Positions 23,621-36,482 of a stretch of DNA of 64,000 nt are shown in pieces. The notes beneath the pieces were generated by a model. The model did no database searches, was not told the origin of the DNA, and saw only the letters and a program-made list of their open reading frames with translations. Made by a program: the position numbers and the translations under genes. The stretch comes from Marthasterias glacialis (Eukaryota; Echinodermata; Asteroidea; Forcipulatida; Asteriidae), in assembly GCA_911728455.2 (NCBI GenBank), contig OU452234.1, positions 2,234,501 through 2,298,500 of the forward strand, in the 5' to 3' direction. Every line of letters begins with the position of its first letter. Position 1 is the stretch's first letter.

Positions 23621-25103
23621 CTAACACTGTTGGAAAGCCCTGTTCATGGGCTTTCCGAAAATGCCGGTCTTGAGGCTGTGGGATAAACAGGGAGGATGCC
23701 AGGGCCCGCGGAGTGAGGACACCCCGAGGATGTCCAGTGCATACGGCCATGCTGTATGTACGTCAACAATAGCCAAGGCCGCTACGTGTGTGCTGGACCG
23801 AAGCCAGCAAAAAAAAAAAAAAAACCCGCTGAAAAAAGAAGTCGGCAGCGCCACGGCCAATAACTCCAGAAATAATGGGGCTAGAGAGAAATTTCTTGTA
23901 CCTGCAGTTGGCTGCCATAGTCCTGCATCCGACAATCTGGTTTTCCCGGCCAGCCAGGGCCATCTTCCGCCTTGAAAAACGCCCAGGGAACGGAGCTGCT
24001 CCGAATGCTCTTCAAACGCATGTCTAATGGCACTTTTGTACACGAAGCTGTAACAAAGTGAAAACAAGACTTATCAACGGCTCTATCTCCCAAAGTATTG
24101 GCGGGAAACTGACAAGTTTAACACTGTTGGAAAGCCCTGTTCATGGGCTTTCCGAAAATGCCGGTCTTGAGGCTGTGGGATAAACAGGCAGGATGCCAGG
24201 GCCCGCGGAGTGAGGACACCCCGAGGATGTCCAGTGCATACGGCCATGCTGTATGTACGTCAACAATAGCCAAGGCCGCTACGTGTGTGCTGGACCGAAG
24301 CCAGCAAAAAAAAAAAAAACCCGCTGAAAAAAGAAGTCGGCAGCGCCACGGCCAATAACTCCAGAAATAATGGGGCTAGAGAGAAATTTCTTGTACCTGC
24401 AGTTAGCTGCCATAGTCCTGCATCCGACAATCTGGTTTTCCCGGCCAGCCAGGGCCATCTTCCGCCTTGAAACGCCCAGGGAACGGAGCTGCTCCGAATG
24501 CTCTTCAAACGCATGTCTAATGGCACTTTTGTACACGAAGCTGTAACAAAGTGAAAACAAGACTTATCAACGGCTCTATCTCCCAAAGTATTGGCGGCAA
24601 ACTGACAAGTCTAACACTGTTGGAAAGCCCTGTTCATGGGCTTTCCGAAAATGCCGGTCTTGAGGCTGTGGGATAAACAGGCAGGATGCCAGGGCCCGCG
24701 GAGTGAGGACACCCCGAGGATGTCCAGTGCATACGGCCATGCTGTATGTACGTCAACAATAGCCAAGGCCGCTACGTGTGTGCTGGACCGAAGCCAGCAA
24801 AAAAAAAAAAAACCCGCTGAAAAAAGAAGTCGGCAGCGCCACGGCCAATAACTCCAGAAATAATGGGGCTAGAGAGAAATTTCTTGTACCTGCAGTTAGC
24901 TGCCATAGTCCTGCATCCGACAATCTGGTTTTCCCGGCCAGCCAGGGCCATCTTCCGCCTTGAAACGCCCAGGGAACGGAGCTGCTCCGAATGCTCTTCA
25001 AACGCATGTCTAATGGCACTTTTGTACACGAAGCTGTAACAAAGTGAAAACAAGACTTATCAACGGCTCTATCTCCCAAAGTATTGGCGGCAAACTGACA
25101 AGT

Positions 25104-26598
25104 CTAACACTGTTGGAAAGCCCTGTTCATGGGCTTTCCGAAAATGCCGGTCTTGAGGCTGTGGGATAAACAGGGAGGATGCCAGGGCCCGCGGAGTGAG
25201 GACACCCCGAGGATGTCCAGTGCATACGGCCATGCTGTATGTACGTCAACAATAGCCAAGGCCGCTACGTGTGTGCTGGACCGAAGCCAGCAAAAAAAAA
25301 AAAAAAAAAAAACCCGCTGAAAAAAGAAGTCGGCAGCGCCACGGCCAATAACTCCAGAAATAATGGGGCTAGAGAGAAATTTTTTGTACCTGCAGTTAGC
25401 TGCCATAGTCCTGCATCCGACAATCTGGTTTTCCCGGCCAGCCAGGGCCATCTTCCGCCTTGAAACGCCCAGGGAACGGAGCTGCTCCGAATGCTCTTCA
25501 AACGCATGTCTAATGGCACTTTTGTACACGAAGCTGTAACAAAGTGAAAACAAGACTTATCAACGGCTCTATCTCCCAAAGTATTGGCGGCAAACTGACA
25601 AGTCTAACACTGTTGGAAAGCCCTGTTCATGGGCTTTCCGAAAATGCCGGTCTTGAGGCTGTGGGATAAACAGGGAGGATGCCAGGGCCCGCGGAGTGAG
25701 GACACCCCGAGGATGTCCAGTGCATACGGCCATGCTGTATGTACGTCAACAATAGCCAAGGCCGCTACGTGTGTGCTGGACCGAAGCCAGCAAAAAAAAA
25801 AAAAAAACCCGCTGAAAAAAGAAGTCGGCAGCGCCACGGCCAATAACTCCAGAAATAATGGGGCTAGAGAGAAATTTCTTGTACCTGCAGTTAGCTGCCA
25901 TAGTCCTGCATCCGACAATCTGGTTTTCCCGGCCAGCCAGGGCCATCTTCCGCCTTGAAACGCCCAGGGAACGGAGCTGCTCCGAATGCTCTTCAAACGC
26001 ATGTCTAATGGCACTTTTGTACACGAAGCTGTAACAAAGTGAAAACAAGACTTATCAACGGCTCTATCTCCCAAAGTATTGGCGGCAAACTGACAAGTCT
26101 AACACTGTTGGAAAGCCCTGTTCATGGGCTTTCCGAAAATGCCGGTCTTGAGGCTGTGGGATAAACAGGGAGGATGCCAGGGCCCGCGGAGTGAGGACAC
26201 CCCGAGGATGTCCAGTGCATACGGCCATGCTGTATGTACGTCAACAATAGCCAAGGCCGCTACGTGTGTGCTGGACCGAAGCCAGCAAAAAAAAAAAAAA
26301 AAAAAACCCGCTGAAAAAAGAAGTCGGCAGCGCCACGGCCAATAACTCCAGAAATAATGGGGCTAGAGAGAAATTTTTTGTACCTGCAGTTAGCTGCCAT
26401 AGTCCTGCATCCGACAATCTGGTTTTCCCGGCCAGCCAGGGCCATCTTCCGCCTTGAAACGCCCAGGGAACGGAGCTGCTCCGAATGCTCTTCAAACGCA
26501 TGTCTAATGGCACTTTTGTACACGAAGCTGTAACAAAGTGAAAACAAGACTTATCAACGGCTCTATCTCCCAAAGTATTGGCGGGAAACTGACAAGTC
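25104..26598. repeat. Dimer block, ~995-bp offset
   Basis: Monomers at about 25,104 and 26,099 share a ~21-A tract and AAATTTTTTGTACC in place of AAATTTCTTGTACC. A common-type monomer sits between them. The same AAATTTTTTG marker recurs in a monomer type of the 26.6-44.8 kb region (28,356; 30,835; 41,197; 42,685). Confidence 0.65.
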
Positions 26599-29500
26599 TA
26601 ACACTGTTGGAAAGCCCTGTTCATGGGCTTTCCGAAAATGCCAGTCTTGAGGCTGTGGGATAAACAGGGAGGATGCCAGGGCCCGCGGAGTGAGGACACC
26701 CCGAGGATGTCCAGTGCATACGGCCATGCTGTATGTACGTCAACAATAGCCAAGGCCGCTACGTGTGTGCTGGACCGAAGCCAGCAAAAAAAAAAAAAAA
26801 AACCGCTGAAAAAAGAAGTCGGCAGCGCCACGGCCAATAACTCCAGAAATAATGGGGCTAGAGAGAAATTTCTTGTACCTGCAGTTGGCTGCCATAGTCC
26901 TGCATCTGACAATCTGGTTTTCCCGGCCAGCCAGGGCCATCTTCCGCCTTGAAACGCCCAGGGAACGGAGCTGCTCCGAATGCTCTTCAAACGCATGTCT
27001 AATGGCACTTTTGTACACGAAGCTGTAACAAAGTGAAAACAAGACTTATCAACGGCTCTATCTCCCAAAGTATTGGCGGCAAACTGACAAGTCTAACACT
27101 GTTGGAAAGCCCTGTTCATGGGCTTTCCGAAAATGCCGGTCTTGAGGCTGTGGGATAAATAGGGAGGATGCCAGGGCCCGCGGAGTGAGGACACCCCGAG
27201 GATGTCCAATGCATACGGCCATGCTGTATGTACGTCAACAATAGCCAAGGCCGCTACGTGTGTGCTGGACCGAAGCCAGCAAAAAAAAAAAAAAAAACCG
27301 CTGAAAAAAGAAGTCGGCAGCGCCACGGCCAATAACTCCAGAAATAATGGGGCTAGAGAGAAATTTCTTGTACCTGCAGTTAGCTGCCATAGTCCTGCAT
27401 CCGACAATCTGGTTTTCCCGGCCAGCCAGGGCCATCTTCCGCCTTGAAACGCCCAGGGAACGTAGCTGCTCCGAATGCTCTTCAAACGCATGTCTAATGG
27501 CACTTTTGTACACGAAGCTGTAACAAAGTGAAAACAAGACTTATCAACGGCTCTATCTCCCAAAGTATTGGCGGCAAACTGACAAGTCTAACACTGTTGG
27601 AAAGCCCTGTTCATGGGCTTTCCGAAAATGCCGGTCTTGAGGCTGTGGGATAAACAGGCAGGATGCCAGGGCCCGCGGAGTGAGGACACCCCGAGGATGT
27701 CCAGTGCATACGGCCATGCTGTATGTACGTCAACAATAGCCAAGGCCGCTACGTGTGTGCTGGACCGAAGCCAGCAAAAAAAAAAAAAAAAACCCGCTGA
27801 AAAAAGAAGTCGGCAGCGCCACGGCCAATAACTCCAGAAATAATGGGGCTAGAGAGAAATTTCTTGTACCTGCAGTTGGCTGCCATAGTCCTGCATCCGA
27901 CAATCTGGTTTTCCCGGCCAGCCAGGGCCATCTTCCGCCTTGAAACGCCCAGGGAACGGAGCTGCTCCGAATGCTCTTCAAACGCATGTCTAATGGCACT
28001 TTTGTACACGAAGCTGTAACAAAGTGAAAACAAGACTTATCAACGGCTCTATCTCCCAAAGTATTGGCGGGAAACTGACAAGTCTAACATTGTTGGAAAG
28101 CCCTGTTCATGGGCTTTCCGAAAATGCCGGTCTTGAGGCTGTGGGATAAACAGGCAGGATGCCAGGGCCCGCGGAGTGAGGACACCCCGAGGATGTCCAG
28201 TGCATACGGCCATGCTGTATGTACGTCAACAATAGCCAAGGCCGCTACGTGTGTGCTGGACCGAAGCCAGAAAAAAAAAAAAAAAAAAACCCGCTGAAAA
28301 AAGAAGTCGGCAGCGCCACGGCCAATAACTCCAGAAATAATGGGGCTAGAGAGAAATTTTTTGTACCTGCAGTTAGCTGCCATAGTCCTGCATCCGACAA
28401 TCTGGTTTTCCCGGCCAGCCAGGGCCATCTTCCGCCTTGAAACGCCCAGGCAACGGAGCTGCTCCGAATGCTCTTCAAACGCATGTCTAATGGCACTTTT
28501 GTACACGAAGCTGTAACAAAGTGAAAACAAGACTTATCAACGGCTCTATCTCCCAAAGTATTGGCGGCAAACTGACAAGTCTAACACTGTTGGAAAGCCC
28601 TGTTGATGGGCTTTCCGAAAATGCCGGTCTTGAGGCTGTGGGATAAACAGGGAGGATGCCAGGGCCCCCGGAGTGAGGACACCCCGAGGATGTCCAGTGC
28701 ATACGGCCATGCTGTATGTACGTCAACAATAGCCAAGGCCGCTACGTGTGTGCTGGACCGAAGCCAGCAAAAAAAAAAAAAAACCCGCTGAAAAAAAGAA
28801 GTCGGCAGCGCCACGGCCAATAACTCCAGAAATAATGGGGCTAGAGAGAAATTTCTTGTACCTGCAGTTAGCTGCCATAGTCCTGCATCCGACAATCTGG
28901 TTTTCCCGGCCAGCCAGGGCCATCTTCCGCCTTGAAACGCCCAGGGAACGGAGCTGCTCCGAATGCTCTTCAAACGCATGTCTAATGGCACTTTTGTACA
29001 CGAAGCTGTAACAAAGTGAAAACAAGACTTATCAACGGCTCTATCTCCCAAAGTATTGGCGGCAAACTGACAAGTCTAACACTGTTGGAAAGCCCTGTTC
29101 ATGGGCTTTCCGAAAATGCCGGTCTTGAGGCTGTGGGATAAACAGGCAGGATGCCAGGGCCCGCGGAGTGAGGACACCCCGAGGATGTCCAGTGCATACG
29201 GCCATGCTGTATGTACGTCAACAATAGCCAAGGCCGCTACGTGTGTGCTGGACCGAAGCCAGCAAAAAAAAAAAAAAAACCCGCTGAAAAAAGAAGTCGG
29301 CAGCGCCACGGCCAATAACTCCAGAAATAATGGGGCTAGAGAGAAATTTCTTGTACCTGCAGTTGGCTGCCATAGTCCTGCATCCGACAATCTGGTTTTC
29401 CCGGCCAGCCAGGGCCATCTTCCGCCTTGAAACGCCCAGGGAACGGAGCTGCTCCGAATGCTCTTCAAACGCATGTCTAATGGCACTTTTGTACACGAAG

Positions 29501-32500
29501 CTGTAACAAAGTGAAAACAAGACTTATCAACGGCTCTATCTCCCAAAGTATTGGCGGGAAACTGACAAGTCTAACACTGTTGGAAAGCCCTGTTCATGGG
29601 CTTTCCGAAAATGCCGGTCTTGAGGCTGTGGGATAAACAGGCAGGATGCCAGGGCCCGCGGAGTGAGGACACCCCGAGGATGTCCAGTGCATACGGCCAT
29701 GCTGTATGTACGTCAACAATAGCCAAGGCCGCTACGTGTGTGCTGGACCGAAGCCAGCAAAAAAAAAAAAAAAAAAACCCGCTGAAAAAAGAAGTCGGCA
29801 GCGCCACGGCCAATAACTCCAGAAATAATGGGGCTAGAGAGAAATTTCTTGTACCTGCAGTTAGCTGCCATAGTCCTGCATCCGACAATCTGGTTTTCCC
29901 GGCCAGCCAGGGCCATCTTCCGCCTTGAAACGCCCAGGGAACGGAGCTGCTCCGAATGCTCTTCAAACGCATGTCTAATGGCACTTTTGTACACGAAGCT
30001 GTAACAAAGTGAAAACAAGACTTATCAACGGCTCTATCTCCCAAAGTATTGGCGGCAAACTGACAAGTCTAACACTGTTGGAAAGCCCTGTTCATGGGCT
30101 TTCCGAAAATGCCGGTCTTGAGGCTGTGGGATAAACAGGCAGGATGCCAGGGCCCGCGGAGTGAGGACACCCCGAGGATGTCCAGTGCATACGGCCATGC
30201 TGTATGTACGTCAACAATAGCCAAGGCCGCTACGTGTGTGCTGGACCGAAGCCAGCAAAAAAAAAAAAAAAACCCGCTGAAAAAAGAAGTCGGCAGCGCC
30301 ACGGCCAATAACTCCAGAAATAATGGGGCTAGAGAGAAATTTCTTGTACCTGCAGTTGGCTGCCATAGTCCTGCATCCGACAATCTGGTTTTCCCGGCCA
30401 GCCAGGGCCATCTTCCGCCTTGAAACGCCCAGGGAACGGAGCTGCTCCGAATGCTCTTCAAACGCATGTCTAATGGCACTTTTGTACACGAAGCTGTAAC
30501 AAAGTGAAAACAAGACTTATCAACGGCTCTATCTCCCAAAGTATTGGCGGGAAACTGACAAGTCTAACACTGTTGGAAAGCCCTGTTCATGGGCTTTCCG
30601 AAAATGCCGGTCTTGAGGCTGTGGGATAAACAGGCAGGATGCCAGGGCCCGCGGAGTGAGGACACCCCGAGGATGTCCAGTGCATACGGCCATGCTGTAT
30701 GTACGTCAACAATAGCCAAGGCCGCTACGTGTGTGCTGGACCGAAGCCAGCAAAAAAAAAAAAAAAAAACCCGCTGAAAAAAGAAGTCGGCAGCGCCACG
30801 GCCAATAACTCCAGAAATAATGGGGCTAGAGAGAAATTTTTTGTACCTGCAGTTAGCTGCCATAGTCCTGCATCCGACAATCTGGTTTTCCCGGCCAGCC
30901 AGGGCCATCTTCCGCCTTGAAACGCCCAGGCAACGGAGCTGCTCCGAATGCTCTTCAAACGCATGTCTAATGGCACTTTTGTACACGAAGCTGTAACAAA
31001 GTGAAAACAAGACTTATCAACGGCTCTATCTCCCAAAGTATTGGCGGCAAACTGACAAGTCTAACACTGTTGGAAAGCCCTGTTCATGGGCTTTCCGAAA
31101 ATGCCGGTCTTGAGGCTGTGGGATAAACAGGCAGGATGCCAGGGCCCGCGGAGTGAGGACACCCCGAGGATGTCCAGTGCATACGGCCATGCTGTATGTA
31201 CGTCAACAATAGCCAAGGCCGCTACGTGTGGGCTGGACCGAAGCCAGCAAAAAAAAATGAAAACGCTGAAAAAAGATGTCGGCAGCGCCACGGCCAATAA
31301 CTCCAGAAATAATGGGGCTAGAGAGAAATTTCTTGTACCTGCAGTTAGCTGCCATAGTCCTGCATCCGACAATCTGGTTTTCCCGGCCAGCCAGGGCCAT
31401 CTTCCGCCTTGAAACGCCCAGGGAACGGAGCTGCTCCGAATGCTCTTCAAACGCATGTCTAATGGCACTTTTGTACACGAAGCTGTAACAAAGTGAAAAC
31501 CAGACTTATCAACGGCTCTATCTCCCAAAGTATTGGCGGGAAACTGACAAGTCTAACACTGTTGGAAAGCCCTGTTCATGGGCTTTCCGAAAATGCCGGT
31601 CTTGAGGCTGTGGGATAAACAGGGAGGATGCCAGGGCCCGCGGAGTGAGGACACCCCGAGGATGTCCAGTGCATACGGCCATGCTGTATGTACGTCAACA
31701 ATAGCCAAGGCCGCTACGTGTGTGCTGGACCGAAGTCGGAGGAAAAAAAAAAAAAAAAACGCTGAAAAAAGAAGTCGGCAGCGCCACGGCCAATAACTCC
31801 AGCAATAATGGGGCTAGAGAGAAATTTCTTGTACCTGCAGTTAGCTGCCATAGTCCTGCATCCGACAATCTGGTTTTCCCGGCCAGCCAGGGCCATCTTC
31901 CGCCTTGAAACGCCCAGGGAACGGAGCTGCTCCGAATGCTCTTCAAACGCATGTCTAATGGCACTTTTGTACACGAAGCTGTAACAAAGTGAAAACAAGA
32001 CTTATCAACGGCTCTATCTCCCAAAGTATTGGCGGCAAACTGACAAGTCTAACACTGTTGGAAAGCCCTGTTCATGGGCTTTCCGAAAATGCCGGTCTTG
32101 AGGCTGTGGGATAAACAGGGAGGATGCCAGGGCCCGCGGAGTGAGGACACCCCGAGGATGTCCAGTGCATACGGCCATGCTGTATGTACGTCAACAATAG
32201 CCAAGGCCGCTACGTGTGTGCTGGACCGAAGCCAGCAAAAAAAAAACCGCTGAAAAAAGAAGTCGGCAGCGCCACGGCCAATAACTCCAGAAATAATGGG
32301 GCTAGAGAGAAATTTCTTGTACCTGCAGTTAGCTGCCATAGTCCTGCATCCGACAATCTGGTTTTCCCGGCCAGCCAGGGCCATCTTCCGCCTTGAAACG
32401 CCCAGGGAACGGAGCTGCTCCGAATGCTCTTCAAACGCATGTCTAATGGCACTTTTGTACACGAAGCTGTAACAAAGTGAAAACAAGACTTATCAACGGC

Positions 32501-34512
32501 TCTATCTCCCAAAGTATTGGCGGCAAACTGACAAGTTTAACACTGTTCGAAAGCCCTGTTCATGGGCCTTCTGAAAATGACGGTCTTGAGGCTGTAGGAT
32601 AAACAGGGAGGATGCCAGGGCCCGCGGAGTGAGGACACCCCGAGGATTTCCAGTGCACACGGCCATGCTGTACGTACGTCAACAATAGCCAAGGCCGCTA
32701 CGTGTGTGCTGGACCGAAGCCAGAAAAAAAAAAAAAAGGGAAAAAAGAAGTCGGCAGCGCCACGGCCAATAACTCCAGCAATAATGGGGCTAGAGAGAAA
32801 TTTCTTGTACCTGCAGTTAGCTGCCATAGTCCTGCATACGACAATCTCGTTTTCCTGGCCACCCAGGGCCATCTTCCGCCTTGAAACGCCCAGGGAACGG
32901 AGCTGCTCCGAATGCTCTTCAAACGCATGTCTAATGGCACTTTTGTACACGAAGCTGTAACAAAGTGAAAACAAGACTTATCAACGGCTCTATCTCCCAA
33001 AGTATTGGCGGGAAACTGACAAGTCTAACACTGTTGGAAAGCCCTGTTCATGGGCTTTCCGAAAATGCCGGTCTTGAGGCTGTGGGATAAACAGGGAGGA
33101 TGCCAGGGCCCGCGGAGTGAGGACACCCCGAGGATGTCCAGTGCATACGGCCATGCTGTATGTACGTCAACAATAGCCAAGGCCGCTACGTATGTGCTGG
33201 ACCGAAGCCAGAAAAAAAAAAAAAAACCGCTCAAAAAAGAAGTCGGCAGCGCCACGGCCAATAACTCCAGAAATAATGGGGCTAGAGAGAAATTTCTTGT
33301 ACCTGCAGTTAGCTGCCATAGTCCTGCATCCGACAATCTGGTTTTCCCGGCCAGCCAGGGCCATCTTCCGCCTTGAAACGCCCAGGGAACGGAGCTGCTC
33401 CGAATGCTCTTCAAACGCATGTCTAATGGCACTTTTGTACACGAAGCTGTAACAAAGTGAAAACAAGACTTATCAACGGCTCTATCTCCCACAGAATTGG
33501 CGGCAAACTGACAAGTCTAACACCGTTGGAAAGCCCTATTCATGGGCTTTCCGAAAATGCCGGTCTTGAGGCTCTGTGATAAACAGGGAGGATGCCAGGG
33601 CCCGCGGAGACAGGACACCCCGAGGATGTCCAGTGCATACGGCCCTGCTGTATGTACGTCAACAATAGCCAAGGCAGCTACGTGTGTGCAGGACCGAAGC
33701 CAGCAAAAAAAAAAAAAAAAAAAAAAACGCTGAAAAAAGAAGTCGGCAGCGCCACGGCCAATAACTCCAGAAATAATGGGGCTAGAGAGAAATTTCTTGT
33801 ACCTGCAGTTAGCTGCCATAGTCCTGCATCCGACAATCTGGTTTTCCCGGCCAGCCAGGGCCATCTTCCGCCTTGAAACGCCCAGGGAACGGAGCTGCTC
33901 CGAATGCTCTTCAAACGCATGTCTAATGGCACTTTTGTACACGAAGCTGTAACAAAGTGAAAACAAGACTTATCAACGGCTCTATCTCCCAAAGTATTGG
34001 CGGGAAACTGACAAGTCTAACACTGTTGGAAAGCCCTGTTCATGGGCTTTCCGAAAATGCCGGTCTTGAGGCTGTGGGATAAACAGGGAGGATGCCAGGG
34101 CCCGCGGAGTGAGGACACCCCGAGGATGTCCAGTGCATACGGCCATGCTGTATGTACGTCAACAATAGCCAAGGCCGCTACGTGTGTGCTGGACCGAAGC
34201 CAGCAAAAAAAAAAAAAAAAACCCGCTGAAAAAAGAAGTCGGCAGCGCCACGGCCAATAACTCCAGAAATAATGGGGCTAGAGAGAAATTTCTTGTACCT
34301 GCAGTTGGCTGCCATAGTCCTGCATCTGACAATCTGGTTTTCCCGGCCAGCCAGGGCCATCTTCCGCCTTGAAACGCCCAGGGAACGGAGCTGCTCCGAA
34401 TGCTCTTCAAACGCATGTCTAATGGCACTTTTGTACACGAAGCTGTAACAAAGTGAAAACAAGACTTATCAACGGCTCTATCTCCCAAAGTATTGGCGGC
34501 AAACTGACAAGT

Positions 34513-35006
34513 CTAACACTGTTGGAAAGCCCTGTTCATGGGCTTTCCGAAAATGCCGGTCTTGAGGCTGTGGGATAAATAGGGAGGATGCCAGGGCCCG
34601 CGGAGTGAGGACACCCCGAGGATGTCCAATGCATACGGCCATGCTGTATGTACGTCAACAATAGCCAAGGCCGCTACGTGTGTGCTGGACCGAAGCCAGC
34701 AAAAAAAAAAAAAAAACCGCTGAAAAAAGAAGTCGGCAGCGCCACGGCCAATAACTCCAGAAATAATGGGGCTAGAGAGAAATTTCTTGTACCTGCAGTT
34801 AGCTGCCATAGTCCTGCATCCGACAATCTGGTTTTCCCGGCCAGCCAGGGCCATCTTCCGCCTTGAAACGCCCAGGCAACGGAGCTGCTCCGAATGCTCT
34901 TCAAACGCATGTCTAATGGCACTTTTGTACACGAAGCTGTAACAAAGTGAAAACAAGACTTATCAACGGCTCTATCTCCCAAAGTATTGGCGGCAAACTG
35001 ACAAGT
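34513..35006. repeat. Hybrid monomer l*: left type l, right type a
   Basis: The left part has the type-l markers AAATAGGG and CCAATGC, a two-C junction after the A-tract, and TTTCTTG (about 34,781). The right part has CCAGGCAACGG (about 34,872), private to type a, and is followed by type e just as type a is at 30,564-31,061. The switch lies between about 34,785 and 34,872. It fits an unequal crossover that removed the monomers between l and a. Confidence 0.65.
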
Positions 35007-35994
35007 CTAACACTGTTGGAAAGCCCTGTTCATGGGCTTTCCGAAAATGCCGGTCTTGAGGCTGTGGGATAAACAGGCAGGATGCCAGGGCCCGCGGAGT
35101 GAGGACACCCCGAGGATGTCCAGTGCATACGGCCATGCTGTATGTACGTCAACAATAGCCAAGGCCGCTACGTGTGGGCTGGACCGAAGCCAGCAAAAAA
35201 AAATGAAAACGCTGAAAAAAGAAGTCGGCAGCGCCACGGCCAATAACTCCAGAAATAATGGGGCTAGAGAGAAATTTCTTGTACCTGCAGTTAGCTGCCA
35301 TAGTCCTGCATCCGACAATCTGGTTTTCCCGGCCAGCCAGGGCCATCTTCCGCCTTGAAACGCCCAGGGAACGGAGCTGCTCCGAATGCTCTTCAAACGC
35401 ATGTCTAATGGCACTTTTGTACACGAAGCTGTAACAAAGTGAAAACCAGACTTATCAACGGCTCTATCTCCCAAAGTATTGGCGGGAAACTGACAAGTCT
35501 AACACTGTTGGAAAGCCCTGTTCATGGGCTTTCCGAAAATGCCGGTCTTGAGGCTGTGGGATAAACAGGGAGGATGCCAGGGCCCGCGGAGTGAGGACAC
35601 CCCGAGGATGTCCAGTGCATACGGCCATGCTGTATGTACGTCAACAATAGCCAAGGCCGCTACGTGTGTGCTGGACCGAAGTCGGAGGAAAAAAAAAAAA
35701 AAAAACGCTGAAAAAAGAAGTCGGCAGCGCCACGGCCAATAACTCCAGCAATAATGGGGCTAGAGAGAAATTTCTTGTACCTGCAGTTAGCTGCCATAGT
35801 CCTGCATCCGACAATCTGGTTTTCCCGGCCAGCCAGGGCCATCTTCCGCCTTGAAACGCCCAGGGAACGGAGCTGCTCCGAATGCTCTTCAAACGCATGT
35901 CTAATGGCACTTTTGTACACGAAGCTGTAACAAAGTGAAAACAAGACTTATCAACGGCTCTATCTCCCAAAGTATTGGCGGCAAACTGACAAGT

Positions 35995-36482
35995 CTAACA
36001 CTGTTGGAAAGCCCTGTTCATGGGCTTTCCGAAAATGCCGGTCTTGAGGCTGTGGGATAAACAGGGAGGATGCCAGGGCCCGCGGAGTGAGGACACCCCG
36101 AGGATGTCCAGTGCATACGGCCATGCTGTATGTACGTCAACAATAGCCAAGGCCGCTACGTGTGTGCTGGACCGAAGCCAGCAAAAAAAAAACCGCTGAA
36201 AAAAGAAGTCGGCAGCGCCACGGCCAATAACTCCAGAAATAATGGGGCTAGAGAGAAATTTCTTGTACCTGCAGTTAGCTGCCATAGTCCTGCATCCGAC
36301 AATCTGGTTTTCCCGGCCAGCCAGGGCCATCTTCCGCCTTGAAACGCCCAGGCAACGGAGCTGCTCCGAATGCTCTTCAAACGCATGTCTAATGGCACTT
36401 TTGTACACGAAGCTGTAACAAAGTGAAAACAAGACTTATCAACGGCTCTATCTCCCAAAGTATTGGCGGCAAACTGACAAGT
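35995..36482. repeat. Hybrid monomer g*: left type g, right type a
   Basis: The left part has the short A10 tract of type g. The right part has CCAGGCAACGG (about 36,348) as in type a and is followed by type e. The switch interval, about 36,262-36,350, is the same ~90-bp stretch of the monomer as in the hybrid at 34,513. Confidence 0.65.
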
